Shown here piece after piece: positions 27,440 through 36,448 of a DNA stretch of 40,950 nucleotides. The stretch lies in NCBI GenBank assembly GCA_020072805.1, contig JAIQGC010000039.1:1-40950 (forward strand). Direction: 5' to 3'. The translations under genes were made by a program, and so were the position numbers. Source of the DNA: Terriglobia bacterium (lineage in GTDB: Bacteria > Acidobacteriota > Terriglobia > Acidiferrales > UBA7541). The notes beneath the pieces are model-generated. The model was not told the origin of the DNA. It saw nothing but the letters and a program-made list of their open reading frames with translations, and searched no databases. The stretch's first letter is position 1; every line of letters starts with the position of its first letter.

Positions 27440-27904
27440 TTGTCAGAGAACAAATCGGAAGAGACATTTCGCGTCATAGACCGCCGGCCATTCACCGCTG
27501 AGGGCGATGTGCGCAAGGAGTTCGTGGAACAGGAGGAGCGCGAGGCGGCTCGTGCCGCCGCTGCGCCGCCAGCCCCGGTCGCCGAGGAGAAGGCCGCGGT
27601 TCCTGCCAAGGAGACGCCCAAGGCTCTGCCCGCGTTCGAGAATCTGGTGCGCATGCTGGGAAGCAATGCCGCCATGGTGCTGGGCGCCTACGCCGACCCG
27701 CGCACCGGGCAGCCCATGCTGGACCCGGACGCGGCGCGCGACCTGATTGACATGCTGGACGCCCTGCGGGAAAAGACTCTGGGCAACCTGGCGCCGGAAG
27801 AAGACAGCATGCTGCTGGACCTGCTGGGAAAGCTGAAGATGACCTTCCTGGAAATTACCCAGGCGATGCAGGCGGCGCAAGCCAAGGCCAAGGGCCGCGG
27901 CTAA
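27440..27904 (+). CDS. DUF1844 domain-containing protein
   Basis: A 154-residue soluble protein. The N-terminal third is charged and Ala/Glu-rich, probably disordered. The DUF1844 region covers about residues 64-145: FENLVRMLGSNAAMVLGAY, then ARDLIDMLDALREKTLGNL, then LLDLLGKLKMTFLEITQAM, all helical. The start is TTG with GAGGGA six bases upstream. The family is common in Acidobacteria and related phyla and has no established function. It is divergent from mazG across 180 bp. Confidence 0.88.
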   Translation: MSENKSEETFRVIDRRPFTAEGDVRKEFVEQEEREAARAAAAPPAPVAEEKAAVPAKETPKALPAFENLVRMLGSNAAMVLGAYADPRTGQPMLDPDAARDLIDMLDALREKTLGNLAPEEDSMLLDLLGKLKMTFLEITQAMQAAQAKAKGRG

Positions 27905-27965
27905 CGCGGCAGGCTTCCCGATGGATTCCTGAAGGCTCCCGGATACGCACCAATTTGAATCGCCG

Positions 27966-28760
27966 ATGACCTCCCAACCCCTGCGGCTCACCTTTCTCGG
28001 CTCCGGCACATCGATGGGGGTGCCATCGCTGGGCTGCGCCTGCCGCGTGTGCCGTTCGACCGACGCGCGGGACAACCGCCTGCGCCCCTCGGTGCTGCTT
28101 TCCCGGGGCGGGCGCAACGTAGTGGTGGACACCACGCCGGATTTCCGCCAGCAGGCGCTGCGCGTGGACCTGCGGCGGCTGGACGCCATTGTGCTGACGC
28201 ACGGCCACGCCGACCACATCCTGGGATTCGACGATATCCGCCCCTTCAATATCCGGCAAAGGGAAGCGATGCCGGTGTACGGCTCGGAAGAGACTTTCCG
28301 GGTAATCCGGCGGATGTTCGCCTACGTCTTCGATGACGGGCCGACGCTGAGCACGGTGCCGCAAGTCTCGCTGCAACTGGTGCAAGGGCCGTTCGAGCTG
28401 CTGGACACGGTGATCACGCCGGTGCCGGTGCGCCACGGGGAAATGGAAGTATTGGGCTACCGCTTCGGCCGGGCCGCTTACCTGACCGACTTCAGCGAAG
28501 TGCCCGCCGCGTCGCGCGGGTTGCTGGGCGGGTTGGATGACCTGATTCTGGATGCGCTGCGGGACATTCCCCACCCCATGCACCAGACGGTCGAGCAAGC
28601 CCTAGCGCTGGTGCAAGAGCTGAAGCCCAAGCGGGCGTGGTTCACACACATCGCCCACGATCTGCCTCACGAAGAAACCAACGAGCGCCTGCGCAAAATG
28701 GGTTTTCCGCAGGTGCAACTGGCGCACGACGGACTGAGCTTCGAGGTGAGCGCGGAATGA
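27966..28760 (+). CDS. Metallo-beta-lactamase-fold hydrolase (PhnP-like)
   Basis: 264 residues. It opens LTFLGSGTSMGVPSLGCACRVC and carries the metal-binding motif THGHADH (His/Asp ligands, about residues 78-84). Further conserved pieces are VRHGEMEVLGYRFG, YLTDFSEVP, LDALRDIPHPMH and WFTHIAHDLPHEETN, placing it with the PhnP/cyclic-phosphodiesterase and RNase-Z-like branch. The paired Cys in GCACRVC is typical of that branch. Its stop overlaps the ribF ATG (ATGA), so the two are translationally coupled. The substrate is unknown. Confidence 0.9.
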   Translation: MTSQPLRLTFLGSGTSMGVPSLGCACRVCRSTDARDNRLRPSVLLSRGGRNVVVDTTPDFRQQALRVDLRRLDAIVLTHGHADHILGFDDIRPFNIRQREAMPVYGSEETFRVIRRMFAYVFDDGPTLSTVPQVSLQLVQGPFELLDTVITPVPVRHGEMEVLGYRFGRAAYLTDFSEVPAASRGLLGGLDDLILDALRDIPHPMHQTVEQALALVQELKPKRAWFTHIAHDLPHEETNERLRKMGFPQVQLAHDGLSFEVSAE

Positions 28761-29728
28761 GACTGGCGGTTTTTTCCTCTGCGCAGGAATGGGCCGCGCG
28801 CTATGGAGACGCGGGGCGGCGCAGCATTCTGGCCATCGGCAACTTCGATGGCATCCATCTGGGGCATCAGGCCATTCTGCGCGGGGTGGTGGCGCGGGCC
28901 AGGGAGACCGGCGACGTGGCCACGGTGCTGACGTTCGAACCGCCGCCGCTGAAGATCCTGCGGCCGGAGGCCGCGCCGCCGCGGCTTTCAACCAACGCGC
29001 AGCGTCTGGTGTGGTTCGATGCGGCCGGGATGGAAGCGGCGGTGGTGCTGCCCTTCACCATGGAATTGTCCAAGGTTACGCCGGAAAGTTTTGCGGAAGA
29101 CATTCTGGCGCAGGGACTGCGGGTGCGCGCCGTGCTGGTGGGGGAGAATTTCCGCTTCGGGCACAAGCAGGCCGGCGACGTGAAGCTGCTGCGGGAGATG
29201 GGCGCGCGCCTGGGATTTGAAGTGATCATCGTGCCGCCGGTGAGTTTTCGCGGGGAGATCGTCTCCAGCACGGTGATCCGCCGCGAGATTGCCGCAGGGA
29301 ACGTCAGCCACGCGGCGCGGTTGCTGGGGAGGCCGTTCGTGCTGACCGGGCCGGTGGTGAGCGGCACGGGAACGGGGCGGAAGTTTACCTTCCCCACGCT
29401 GAACCTGGCGCCGGAGCAGGAGTTGCTGCCCGCGGCGGGGGTCTACATCACGCAGATGAAGCTGGGAAGCGCGAGTTACGACGCGGTGACCAACATCGGG
29501 ACGCGCCCGACGTTTAACGGGACGGGGCTGAGCGTGGAGACGCACCTGCTCGGCGTGGCCGAAGAGATCCACCCGGAACGGATGAAGATTCGCTTCTGGA
29601 AGCGGCTGCGGGCGGAGAAGAAATTCGCCGGGCCCGGGGAGCTGAAGGAGCAGATTGCGCGGGACATCGGGCAGGCCGGGCGATTTTTTGCGCGGATGAA
29701 GAAGCTGCGGGCGGCGCGGGCGAGCTGA
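28757..29728 (+). CDS. ribF: Bifunctional riboflavin kinase / FAD synthetase
   Basis: Makes FMN and FAD from riboflavin. It is 323 residues from the ATG at 28757, which overlaps the preceding stop; the frame is open upstream to 28637 but only within the neighbour. The N-terminal nucleotidyltransferase has AIGNFDGIHLGHQAIL with the HxGH site and VGENFRFGHKQAGD, then STVIRREIAAG. The C-terminal kinase domain has the GTGTGRKFTFPTLNL metal/ATP motif and TNIGTRPTFNGTGLSVETHLL. All expected elements are present. Confidence 0.96.
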   Translation: MRLAVFSSAQEWAARYGDAGRRSILAIGNFDGIHLGHQAILRGVVARARETGDVATVLTFEPPPLKILRPEAAPPRLSTNAQRLVWFDAAGMEAAVVLPFTMELSKVTPESFAEDILAQGLRVRAVLVGENFRFGHKQAGDVKLLREMGARLGFEVIIVPPVSFRGEIVSSTVIRREIAAGNVSHAARLLGRPFVLTGPVVSGTGTGRKFTFPTLNLAPEQELLPAAGVYITQMKLGSASYDAVTNIGTRPTFNGTGLSVETHLLGVAEEIHPERMKIRFWKRLRAEKKFAGPGELKEQIARDIGQAGRFFARMKKLRAARAS

Positions 29729-29858
29729 AGATTCCGCGGGGAGCGCGTCCATTCCCGTGACCGATTGTTCACATCGAAATCTTTCATCGGGGACTTTCGC
29801 GAGGGAATGTTAGTCTGAAGAATCGCTCGATGGGACGAATCACGGCACGGAGGAAGCA

Positions 29859-30176
29859 TTGGCAACGATAGAAATCATGGGCAAGACGCTGAATCTGGAT
29901 AACAACGGGCACCTGGCCAATCCGGCGGATTGGAACGAAGACATGGCCCACGCCATTGCCGTCAAGGAGGGTATTCCGGCGCTGACGGTGAAGCATTGGA
30001 CGGTGCTGAACTATGTGCGGCGGGTGTACAAGCAGGAGGGCGCGCCACCGTCGGTGCGGCGGATCTCCATGGAAAGCAGCGTGGACACGAAGGAACTCTA
30101 CGCCCTGTTCCCGGGCGGCCCCGGGAAAAAAGCGGCCAAGATCGCGGGATTGCCCAAGCCCAAGGCGTGCATCTAG
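29859..30176 (+). CDS. TusE/DsrC-family sulfur-carrier protein, single C-terminal Cys
   Basis: A 105-residue DsrC/TusE-family protein that ends LFPGGPGKKAAKIAGLPKPKACI. True DsrC has two conserved cysteines in this tail; here the first is Ala (KKAAK) and only the penultimate Cys remains, as in TusE of the tRNA 2-thiouridine relay. The middle block WTVLNYVRRVYKQEGAPPSVRR is the DNA/RNA-like helix-turn region of the fold. The start is TTG with GGAGG five bases upstream; ATG 29877 is an inferior alternative. Followed 25 bp later by a DsrE-like gene, its probable partner. No dsrAB, tusBCD or mnmA is present. Confidence 0.88.
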   Translation: MATIEIMGKTLNLDNNGHLANPADWNEDMAHAIAVKEGIPALTVKHWTVLNYVRRVYKQEGAPPSVRRISMESSVDTKELYALFPGGPGKKAAKIAGLPKPKACI

Positions 30177-30201
30177 GCGGCTGGAAAGCGAAAGGGACTT
30201 C

Positions 30202-30684
30202 ATGACCGAAGAGAAGAAGGCGCAGCCAATCGAGCGCGTGTCGGTGATCGTTTCCAAAGGATCGCTCGAAGGCGTCTATCCGGGGCTGATTATGGCCAAC
30301 GGAGCGCGCATGGAAGGCATCGAGGCCTCGCTGTTTTTCACTTTTTTCGGCATGGACGCGATCATTCGCAAGCGCCTGGACCATCTGAAGGTGGCCACCG
30401 TGGGAAATCCGGGGATGCACATGCCCACGCTGCTGGGAGCGCTGCCGGGGATGTCCGCGTTCGCCACGGCGATGATGAAGCGCGAGATGAAGCGCCTGGA
30501 TATTCCGCCGGTGGGGGAATTTTTGCAGATGTTCCACGACGCGGGCGGCGAGATTTACGCCTGCAAGGCCTCCGTGGACATGTTTCATCTCGGCAAAGAA
30601 GATTTCAGCCCGCTGGTGGACGACATCATCACCGTGGGAGAGTTCTACGAGAAGTCGGCCGGCGCCCAGATTATCTTCACCTAA
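30202..30684 (+). CDS. DsrE/DsrF/DsrH-like sulfur-relay protein (DsrE2 type)
   Basis: 160 residues from ATG 30202. It begins with an alpha/beta fold strand (RVSVIVSKGSLEGVYPGLIMANGARMEG), continues LFFTFFGMDAI, and carries one conserved Cys near the C-terminus (GEIYACKASVDMF), the position of the sulfur-binding Cys in DsrE2/DsrE3 proteins. Such proteins pass persulfide sulfur to TusE/DsrC or TusA, which fits the upstream neighbour. No N-terminal membrane helices are seen, unlike some DsrE2s. The donor and acceptor are unknown. Confidence 0.85.
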   Translation: MTEEKKAQPIERVSVIVSKGSLEGVYPGLIMANGARMEGIEASLFFTFFGMDAIIRKRLDHLKVATVGNPGMHMPTLLGALPGMSAFATAMMKREMKRLDIPPVGEFLQMFHDAGGEIYACKASVDMFHLGKEDFSPLVDDIITVGEFYEKSAGAQIIFT

Positions 30685-31078
30685 CCGGCGGAGGAGCATC
30701 GGCGCTTCCGATGCCATGCAGCAAAAAGATTGATTGGCCCGCTACCCCGCACAAGTGTTAGAAATGAACACTGCTCATGATTGACTACACCCAATTCGCC
30801 AGGGTCCTCGCGCTCTATTCCTGTTGTTGCCGCTAGCACGTTCCGCGCGGCCTGAATCCCCAGGCTTTTTCGAAATACCCTGATTCCGGTTTCCTCCGGC
30901 CGCGCTGAATTTCCCCCCTATCCAATTTAGAAGCGTTCGCGCCGCGGCGCATGCCGCGGAAAACGCGGAGTTGGAACAAAGTTTTCACCTTCGCGCACCG
31001 TTGTTTCCCCGAGCCTCCGCCGAAGCGGAGCAGGCCATTCGCAAGCACGAAAAAAATCTTATCGAGGAGAGATTTACC
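30685..31078. other. intergenic region between DsrE-like and FadL-like genes
   Basis: About 390 bp without a supported gene. Contains the hairpin at 30696-30714 and a second perfect inverted repeat, CCGCGGC-GCAT-GCCGCGG (30942-30959). No clear -35/-10 pair was found for the FadL-like gene. Confidence 0.45.
30696..30714 (+). terminator. hairpin downstream of DsrE-like gene
   Basis: Perfect GCATCGG/CCGATGC stem with a CGCTT loop, 12 bp after the stop codon. No T-tract follows, so it would be a weak or Rho-assisted terminator at best. Confidence 0.35.
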
Positions 31079-32329
31079 ATGAAAACCGGAATCAGCAGTT
31101 CCCTGCTCGCCGTTGTTCTGACGCTGCTCACCGCCCTGCCGGGGGCCGCGACGGACGGCTATTTCGCCACCGGCTATGGCGTGAAACAGCAAGGCGCCGG
31201 CGGGGCCGGCGTGGCCCTCGGAGGAGACAGCCTGGCCGCGGCCACCAACCCCGCGGGAATGTTTTTCGCGGGTGACCGCTTCGATCTGGGCGTCAGTTTC
31301 TTCCAGCCCGTTCGAGGCGCAACCATCTCGGGCAATCTGTTTCCCGTCAACGGCGATTACGACGGCAGCGGGCGGAAGAATTTCTTAATTCCCGAACTGG
31401 GCTATAACCGCCGGGTGCGTTCGCGCTTTTCGCTGTGCATCTCGGTATTTGGCAACGGCGGAATGAACACCACGTATTTCGGGGGAATTCCGCTCTTTGG
31501 AAGCGGGCGGGCGGGAGTGAACCTGGAGCAGCTCTTCGTGGCCCCCACGCTGGCCTTCAAGCTGAGCAAGCGCAACGTCTTCGGCGTTTCGCTAAACCTG
31601 GCCTACCAGCGCTTTCAACTGGAAGGTTTGCAGAACTTCGCTTCGGCGGCGTATTCCATCGATCCGGCGAATGTCACCAATCGCGGCACGGATTCGGCGT
31701 TCGGAGCGGGCGTGCGCGTGGGCTGGATCGGAGCGGTCAGCCGGTCGCTGAGCCTGGGCGCGACGGTTCAGAGCCGCACGCACATGGGGAAATTCAACCG
31801 CTACCGCGGCCTCTTTGCCGAGCAAGGGGGCTTCGATATTCCCGCGAATTTCGCCGGCGGCGTGGCGCTGAAGATCCGTTCGCGGGCCACGCTGGCCTTC
31901 GATGCCGAGCGCATCCTCTACAGTCAAGTCAAATCCATCGCCAATTCCGGAACGAATCAGGCGCTGCTGGGTTCGGACAACGGCCCCGGCTTCGGCTGGC
32001 GGGATATCACCGCCTACAAACTGGGCGGCAGCTACCGGGTGAACTCTTCGCTAACGCTGCGCGCGGGATACAACCACTCGGGGCAGCCCTTCGCCGCGAC
32101 GGAGACTTTTTTCAATGTGCTGGCGCCGGGCGTGGTGAAAAATCATGTGACGGCGGGGGCCACGGTGCGGCTGCAAGGCGGGCGGGAGATTAATTTCTTC
32201 TACCTGCATGCCTTCACCGGAAGCGTGGCGGGGGTGAATTCCATTCCGGCGGGAGCGGGCGGGGGCAATGCCAGCCTGCGCATGCACCAGAACTCGGCGG
32301 GGATCAGCCTGGGATGGAATAAAGAATAG
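31079..32329 (+). CDS. OmpP1/FadL/TodX-family outer-membrane transport protein
   Basis: A 416-residue beta-barrel protein with a signal peptide (ISSSLLAVVLTLLTALPGAA). The mature protein opens with the FadL-type hatch region YFATGYGVKQQGAGGAGVALGGDSLAAATNPAGMFF, where the asparagine-proline-alanine-x-hydrophobic pattern is diagnostic. It ends in amphipathic strands (GGNASLRMHQNSAGISLGWNKE). Family members let long-chain fatty acids or aromatic hydrocarbons diffuse through the outer membrane; the substrate here is unknown. ATG 31079 is preceded by GAGGAG at nine bases; the frame runs upstream to 30971 but that part lacks a signal peptide. Confidence 0.9.
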   Translation: MKTGISSSLLAVVLTLLTALPGAATDGYFATGYGVKQQGAGGAGVALGGDSLAAATNPAGMFFAGDRFDLGVSFFQPVRGATISGNLFPVNGDYDGSGRKNFLIPELGYNRRVRSRFSLCISVFGNGGMNTTYFGGIPLFGSGRAGVNLEQLFVAPTLAFKLSKRNVFGVSLNLAYQRFQLEGLQNFASAAYSIDPANVTNRGTDSAFGAGVRVGWIGAVSRSLSLGATVQSRTHMGKFNRYRGLFAEQGGFDIPANFAGGVALKIRSRATLAFDAERILYSQVKSIANSGTNQALLGSDNGPGFGWRDITAYKLGGSYRVNSSLTLRAGYNHSGQPFAATETFFNVLAPGVVKNHVTAGATVRLQGGREINFFYLHAFTGSVAGVNSIPAGAGGGNASLRMHQNSAGISLGWNKE

Positions 32330-32338
32330 AGAAGAAGG

Positions 32339-32833
32339 TCAGCCCTTGCGGTGCTTGAGGCAGTCGGCGCAGTAGCCGCCGACTTCGGTGCGGGACATGG
32401 TGACCTGCATGTGGAAATCGCGCTCGATCTGCTGCTTCAACTGCTCGTAGAGGCGCGATTCGAATTCGCGAACCTTGCCGCAGCGCAGGCAGGCGACGTG
32501 AATATGGTCGCGGGGGCCGTGGGATTCGTAGTAGTGCTGGTCGCCGCGGAGATGCAGGAGATCGAGTTCGTCAATGAGACCGTGTTTTTTCAGCAAGTCG
32601 AGGGTGCGGTAGACGGTGACGCGGTGCACGCCCGGGTCGATTTTCTGGGCGCGTTCGAGGATGGCCCCGGCGTCCAGATGGCGCTCGGCGTTGTCCATGA
32701 CTTGCACGATGACGCGGCGCTGGCGGGTAAGGCGAATGCCGCGCGCCTGCAGCGCCTGTTCCAGCTTGGCGGTGGTTTCCGGCGAATTGATGCGCTCACC
32801 GGTGGACGCGCGGTGAGCGGGATGGGCGGCCAT
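32339..32833 (-). CDS. Fur-family transcriptional regulator
   Basis: A 164-residue metal-dependent regulator. I start it at ATG 32833, which has GGAG six bases upstream and avoids a 32-bp overlap with rseP; the frame extends to 32905. The N-terminal winged helix has GIRLTRQRRVIVQVM and HRVTVYRTLDLLKKHGLI. The C-terminal dimerisation domain has DHIHVACLRCGKVREF and the second zinc pair CADC (C115, C118, C155, C158). The sequence does not decide between Fur, Zur and PerR. The Nramp/MgtE-type genes are about 5 kb away, with no proof that they are targets. Confidence 0.9.
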   Translation of the reverse strand: MAAHPAHRASTGERINSPETTAKLEQALQARGIRLTRQRRVIVQVMDNAERHLDAGAILERAQKIDPGVHRVTVYRTLDLLKKHGLIDELDLLHLRGDQHYYESHGPRDHIHVACLRCGKVREFESRLYEQLKQQIERDFHMQVTMSRTEVGGYCADCLKHRKG

Positions 32834-32873
32834 GCTCTGCTCCGAAAGATGCGTGCGGTCTCTGAAGCTGCTT

Positions 32874-34211
32874 TTAACGGCCCAGATGAAGCCGCGCGAC
32901 GTCATGGTACATGACGATGGCGAAAAGGACCACGAGGAAGACGAAGCCGACCTGCACGAAACGCTCCTTGAAAGCTAGGCTCAGATCGCGGCGGCGCAGC
33001 CCCTCGATGGACAGCAGCAGAATATGGCCTCCGTCGAGAATAGGGATGGGCAGAAGATTGAGGATGCCCAGATTGATGCTGATGGTAACCATCAGCATGA
33101 CCAGGGGGAAGACGCCCTGGCGCACGGCTTGGCCGGAAAGGCGCGCGATGCCTACGACGCCCTGCAACTGGCTGACGGAAATGCGGCCGGTAAAGAGCTT
33201 GGTCACAACGCCAAAAACCTGCTGGGAACCGCGGAAGGTCAGTCCCGCGGCGTCGCCGGCAGCAGCGGACAAAGTCACGCGGCGAAACGATTCTTCTTCC
33301 CCGCGGGCATGGATGCCAATCAGCCAGACGCTTTCGCCGCCTTCGCTGGGACCCTGAAAGGGGACCACGTCAAACAGCATGGGCTTGCCAGAGCGTTCGA
33401 TGCCGATGGCCAGCTTCTGGCCTTTGGAAGCGCGCACGGAATCAACGAACTGCGAGCGCGCGATAATGGGCTGCCCGTTCAAAGACGTGATTTTGTCTCC
33501 TTCCCGCAAGCCCGCGCGGAATGCCGGGAGAGCCGGGTCGAGGTCGGTGAGCATCGCCGGATCAGGGAAATAGCCGAAGATCCGAGTGAACTGTTCGGGG
33601 TCCTTGACGGCGCAGGTGACGGTTCGGCGGACGCCGCCGTTTTCGACTTCAATACGCAGCATGCTGCCGGGAGCCGCCTTATCAAAAGCGGCAAGCGCAT
33701 CCTCCCAGCTGGGATTGGCCACGCCGTTCAAGGCGACGACTTTATCGCCCAGTTGCAGCAGGCGGTCATCCGGGGCAGAGGAAACCGGCCACGCCGTCAC
33801 CCGCACCGGAGTATCCAGCGATTTCGAATAGGGCTGGCCCACAGCCGCGAAATAAACGAAGAGCAGAAGAATGGGGAAAAGGAGATTGACGACGGGTCCG
33901 CCAAAGGAGATCAGCGCGCGCTGCCAGCGCGGCTTGCTCATCAGCTCGTCGGGCTTGCCGGTGGGGGCGGTCTGCTCGCCGGAGTCCACCTCGAACATGT
34001 CCTGTCCGGCCATGCGCACGAATCCGCCCAGAGGCAGCGCGCTGACGCGGAAATCGGTGTCGCCGCTCTTCCAACCGAACAGGCGCGGACCAAAGCCGAT
34101 GGAGAAGACCTCGACGCGCACGCCAAAGAGGCGGGCCATGATGTAGTGTCCCCATTCATGCACGAGGATCAGTACGCCGAGAACCAGAACCATGCCTAAA
34201 ACAATGCTCAT
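32874..34211 (-). CDS. rseP: Site-2 protease RseP (RIP metalloprotease)
   Basis: Zinc intramembrane protease of the inner membrane that cleaves anti-sigma factors and signal peptides. 445 residues. The zinc motif HEWGH is at residues 18-22 in the first helix, and the third ligand lies in NLLPIPILDGGHILLL near the C-terminus. Two PDZ domains lie between (about 130-190 with DKVVALNGV, and about 225-300 with GDKITSLNGQPI), as in RseP of diderms. It is part of the minus-strand uppS-cdsA-dxr-rseP cluster, downstream of dxr by 41 bp. Confidence 0.95.
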   Translation of the reverse strand: MSIVLGMVLVLGVLILVHEWGHYIMARLFGVRVEVFSIGFGPRLFGWKSGDTDFRVSALPLGGFVRMAGQDMFEVDSGEQTAPTGKPDELMSKPRWQRALISFGGPVVNLLFPILLLFVYFAAVGQPYSKSLDTPVRVTAWPVSSAPDDRLLQLGDKVVALNGVANPSWEDALAAFDKAAPGSMLRIEVENGGVRRTVTCAVKDPEQFTRIFGYFPDPAMLTDLDPALPAFRAGLREGDKITSLNGQPIIARSQFVDSVRASKGQKLAIGIERSGKPMLFDVVPFQGPSEGGESVWLIGIHARGEEESFRRVTLSAAAGDAAGLTFRGSQQVFGVVTKLFTGRISVSQLQGVVGIARLSGQAVRQGVFPLVMLMVTISINLGILNLLPIPILDGGHILLLSIEGLRRRDLSLAFKERFVQVGFVFLVVLFAIVMYHDVARLHLGR

Positions 34212-34252
34212 CGAGTCAGTCTTCCCTTCTCCAGCGGATGCAAAAACCGGAT

Positions 34253-35437
34253 TTAGCGCGCGGCGGCGGTGGCCGACATTCGCTCGACTTCTTCGCGGGC
34301 CATGCGCCGGGCTTCGGCGTCCGCGGCCAGAACATCTTCCATCTTCTCAAATCGCCCGCGCGGGGTGCGCCCCAGCACGCGCTCGATCAATTCCGATATG
34401 CCCAGAAACGGCAACCGCCCGCCCAGGAAAGCGGCCACGGCGACTTCATCCGCGGCGTTCAGCGCGCAGGGCAGAGTGCCCCCCTTCTTCATGGCTTCCC
34501 GCGCCAGACGCAGGCAGGGAAAGCGCCGGGTGGAGGCGCGCTCGAAATCCAGGCGCTTGAGGCGCGTCCAATCCAGGGCCACTTGATTGGATGCGACCCT
34601 CTCCGGATAGGTTAGCGCATATTGGATAGGCATGCGCATATCCGTGGGGCCGAGTTGTGCCAGAACTGAACCATCCACGAATTCCACCATCGAGTGAATC
34701 GTGGACTGCGGATGGATAACCACTTCAATCTGGCCGGGCTGCATGCCGAAGAGCCAGCGCGCTTCGATGACCTCGAAGCCCTTGTTCATCATGGTGGCCG
34801 AATCGATGGTGATGCGATTACCCATCTTCCATTTGGGATGATTGAGGGCCTGCTCCGGCGTGACCGAGGCCAGTTGGCGCAAGGGCGTCTTGCGGAAGGG
34901 TCCCCCCGAAGCCGTCAGCACCAGGCGGCGCACTTCACCGCGGGCGCCGCCGCGCAGGCACTGGTGAATGGCGTTGTGCTCGCTGTCCACGGGAAGAAGT
35001 TCGCGCCCGGCCTTCTGCGCCGCGGCCATGACCAATTCGCCGGCGGCGACCAGAACTTCCTTATTCGAAAGCGCCACCAGCTTTCCCAGGCGCACCGCTT
35101 CGTAAGTGGCTTCCAAGCCGACCACGCCGACGGCGGCGGAAATCACAATCTCCGCGGCGGGGTGCGTGCCCGCAGCGCGCATCCCTTCGCGACCGTGATG
35201 GATGGCCGGAAGGGCCACGCCCCGCGAGCGCAGCAGCGTCGCGAGTTCATCGGCGCGCGCGGAATCGCCCACGGAGACCAGTTCGGGCTTATGCCGCGCA
35301 ATCTGCCCGGCCAGTTCCTCGATGTTCCCTCCGGCGGCCAGCGCCACCACGCGGAAACGCTCCGGCAGCGACTCGACCACTTCGAGAGACTGCCGGCCAA
35401 TCGAGCCGGTCGAACCCAGTATGGAAAGTTGTTTCAC
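34253..35437 (-). CDS. dxr: 1-deoxy-D-xylulose 5-phosphate reductoisomerase
   Basis: Second step of the MEP isoprenoid pathway (DXP to MEP, NADPH-dependent). 394 residues. The NADPH fold begins LSILGSTGSIGRQSLEVVE, followed by LSNKEVLVAAGELV. The metal and substrate site is PVDSEHNAIHQCL, LTASGGPF, HPKWKMGNRITIDSATMMNKGFEVIEA and the C-terminal LNAADEVAVAAFL. The start is GTG with GGGGA eight bases upstream. The neighbours uppS and cdsA use its end products or share the envelope-lipid theme. Confidence 0.97.
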   Translation of the reverse strand: MKQLSILGSTGSIGRQSLEVVESLPERFRVVALAAGGNIEELAGQIARHKPELVSVGDSARADELATLLRSRGVALPAIHHGREGMRAAGTHPAAEIVISAAVGVVGLEATYEAVRLGKLVALSNKEVLVAAGELVMAAAQKAGRELLPVDSEHNAIHQCLRGGARGEVRRLVLTASGGPFRKTPLRQLASVTPEQALNHPKWKMGNRITIDSATMMNKGFEVIEARWLFGMQPGQIEVVIHPQSTIHSMVEFVDGSVLAQLGPTDMRMPIQYALTYPERVASNQVALDWTRLKRLDFERASTRRFPCLRLAREAMKKGGTLPCALNAADEVAVAAFLGGRLPFLGISELIERVLGRTPRGRFEKMEDVLAADAEARRMAREEVERMSATAAAR

Positions 35438-35482
35438 GAATCGATTCCCCGCTCCCTCCGACCACCGAGCCCGATGCGGACT

Positions 35483-36358
35483 CTAGGAAGCGGGAGAAGC
35501 CACTAAAATCCAATAATACCAGACAACGGGAACGGCGAGGATAAGCGCGTCGATGCGGTCCAGCATTCCGCCATGACCGGGGAGAATGCTCCCGGAGTCT
35601 TTTATCCCTGCGCTGCGCTTGTAGGCCGATTCCAGCAGGTCGCCCACCTGCCCGGCGACGTTGCCCGCGGCGGCCATGCCGCAGAGATGCGCCGGAGCGA
35701 TATGGATCCAGCGGGAAAAGAGCAGCGCCACAAGAAACGACCCGGCCAGGCTGGCGATGGCCCCTTCCCAAGTCTTCTTGGGGCTGAGCTGCGGCGCCAA
35801 CTTGACGCGCCCGATGGCCCGGCCGACAAAGTACGCCAGCGTGTCTCCTACCCAAACCACCACCAGCGCGAAGAGCAGCAGCATGGGGCCAACGGAGGGC
35901 ACGCCATGCAGCCGTACGGCAAAGCTGAAGGGAAAGGCGACGAGGAGAAGTCCACTGGCGCTGATGCCTGCTGCGGGAAGGCCCTCGACGAGCGGGCGGC
36001 GCGTAAATAACGTGATCGCGGCGAAGCCTAGGACAAACACAAAAAATGTGTCTTGCACGGAAAGCAACCCGAGGAAGGAGCGTCCCGGTGCGCGATGCAG
36101 CACCATGCCGCCGGAAAGCGCCCAGGAGGAAGTGGCCGAAGCCAGCCATTGCAGGTAGACCAGCAGCAGGGCGCAGGTGCCCGTCCAGAAGCGATAGGCG
36201 CGGTGGCCGATGGCATCGCCCAGTGCGAAGTATTCGAACAGCGCGAGGAGAATGACGAAGGCAATGGCCATGGCCACGGCGGCAGTCGAGCCGCGCAGAA
36301 CCACTCCCACGACGAGAGGGATGAGCACGGCGGCGGTGAGGATTCGTTTCCAGGTCAT
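35483..36358 (-). CDS. cdsA: Phosphatidate cytidylyltransferase
   Basis: Integral membrane enzyme that makes CDP-diacylglycerol for phospholipid synthesis. The C-terminal signature is complete: SAYKRSAGIKDSGSILPGHGGMLDRIDAL. The upstream KKTWEGAIASLAGS is also conserved. About eight helices are predicted. I prefer ATG 36358 (MTWKRILTAAVLIPLVVGVVL), which puts a membrane helix at the N-terminus as in the family. A TTG at 36403 would add 15 unlike residues. From 36358 the protein has 291 residues. Confidence 0.93.
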   Translation of the reverse strand: MTWKRILTAAVLIPLVVGVVLRGSTAAVAMAIAFVILLALFEYFALGDAIGHRAYRFWTGTCALLLVYLQWLASATSSWALSGGMVLHRAPGRSFLGLLSVQDTFFVFVLGFAAITLFTRRPLVEGLPAAGISASGLLLVAFPFSFAVRLHGVPSVGPMLLLFALVVVWVGDTLAYFVGRAIGRVKLAPQLSPKKTWEGAIASLAGSFLVALLFSRWIHIAPAHLCGMAAAGNVAGQVGDLLESAYKRSAGIKDSGSILPGHGGMLDRIDALILAVPVVWYYWILVASPAS

Positions 36359-36448
36359 TGCACGCAGATCCTTTGCGAGAGCGTCCCAACCATCGAAACA
36401 CAAGCGGAGGAGAAAATCACGCGGGAAATGGAGCGGAACGGAGGCGCG

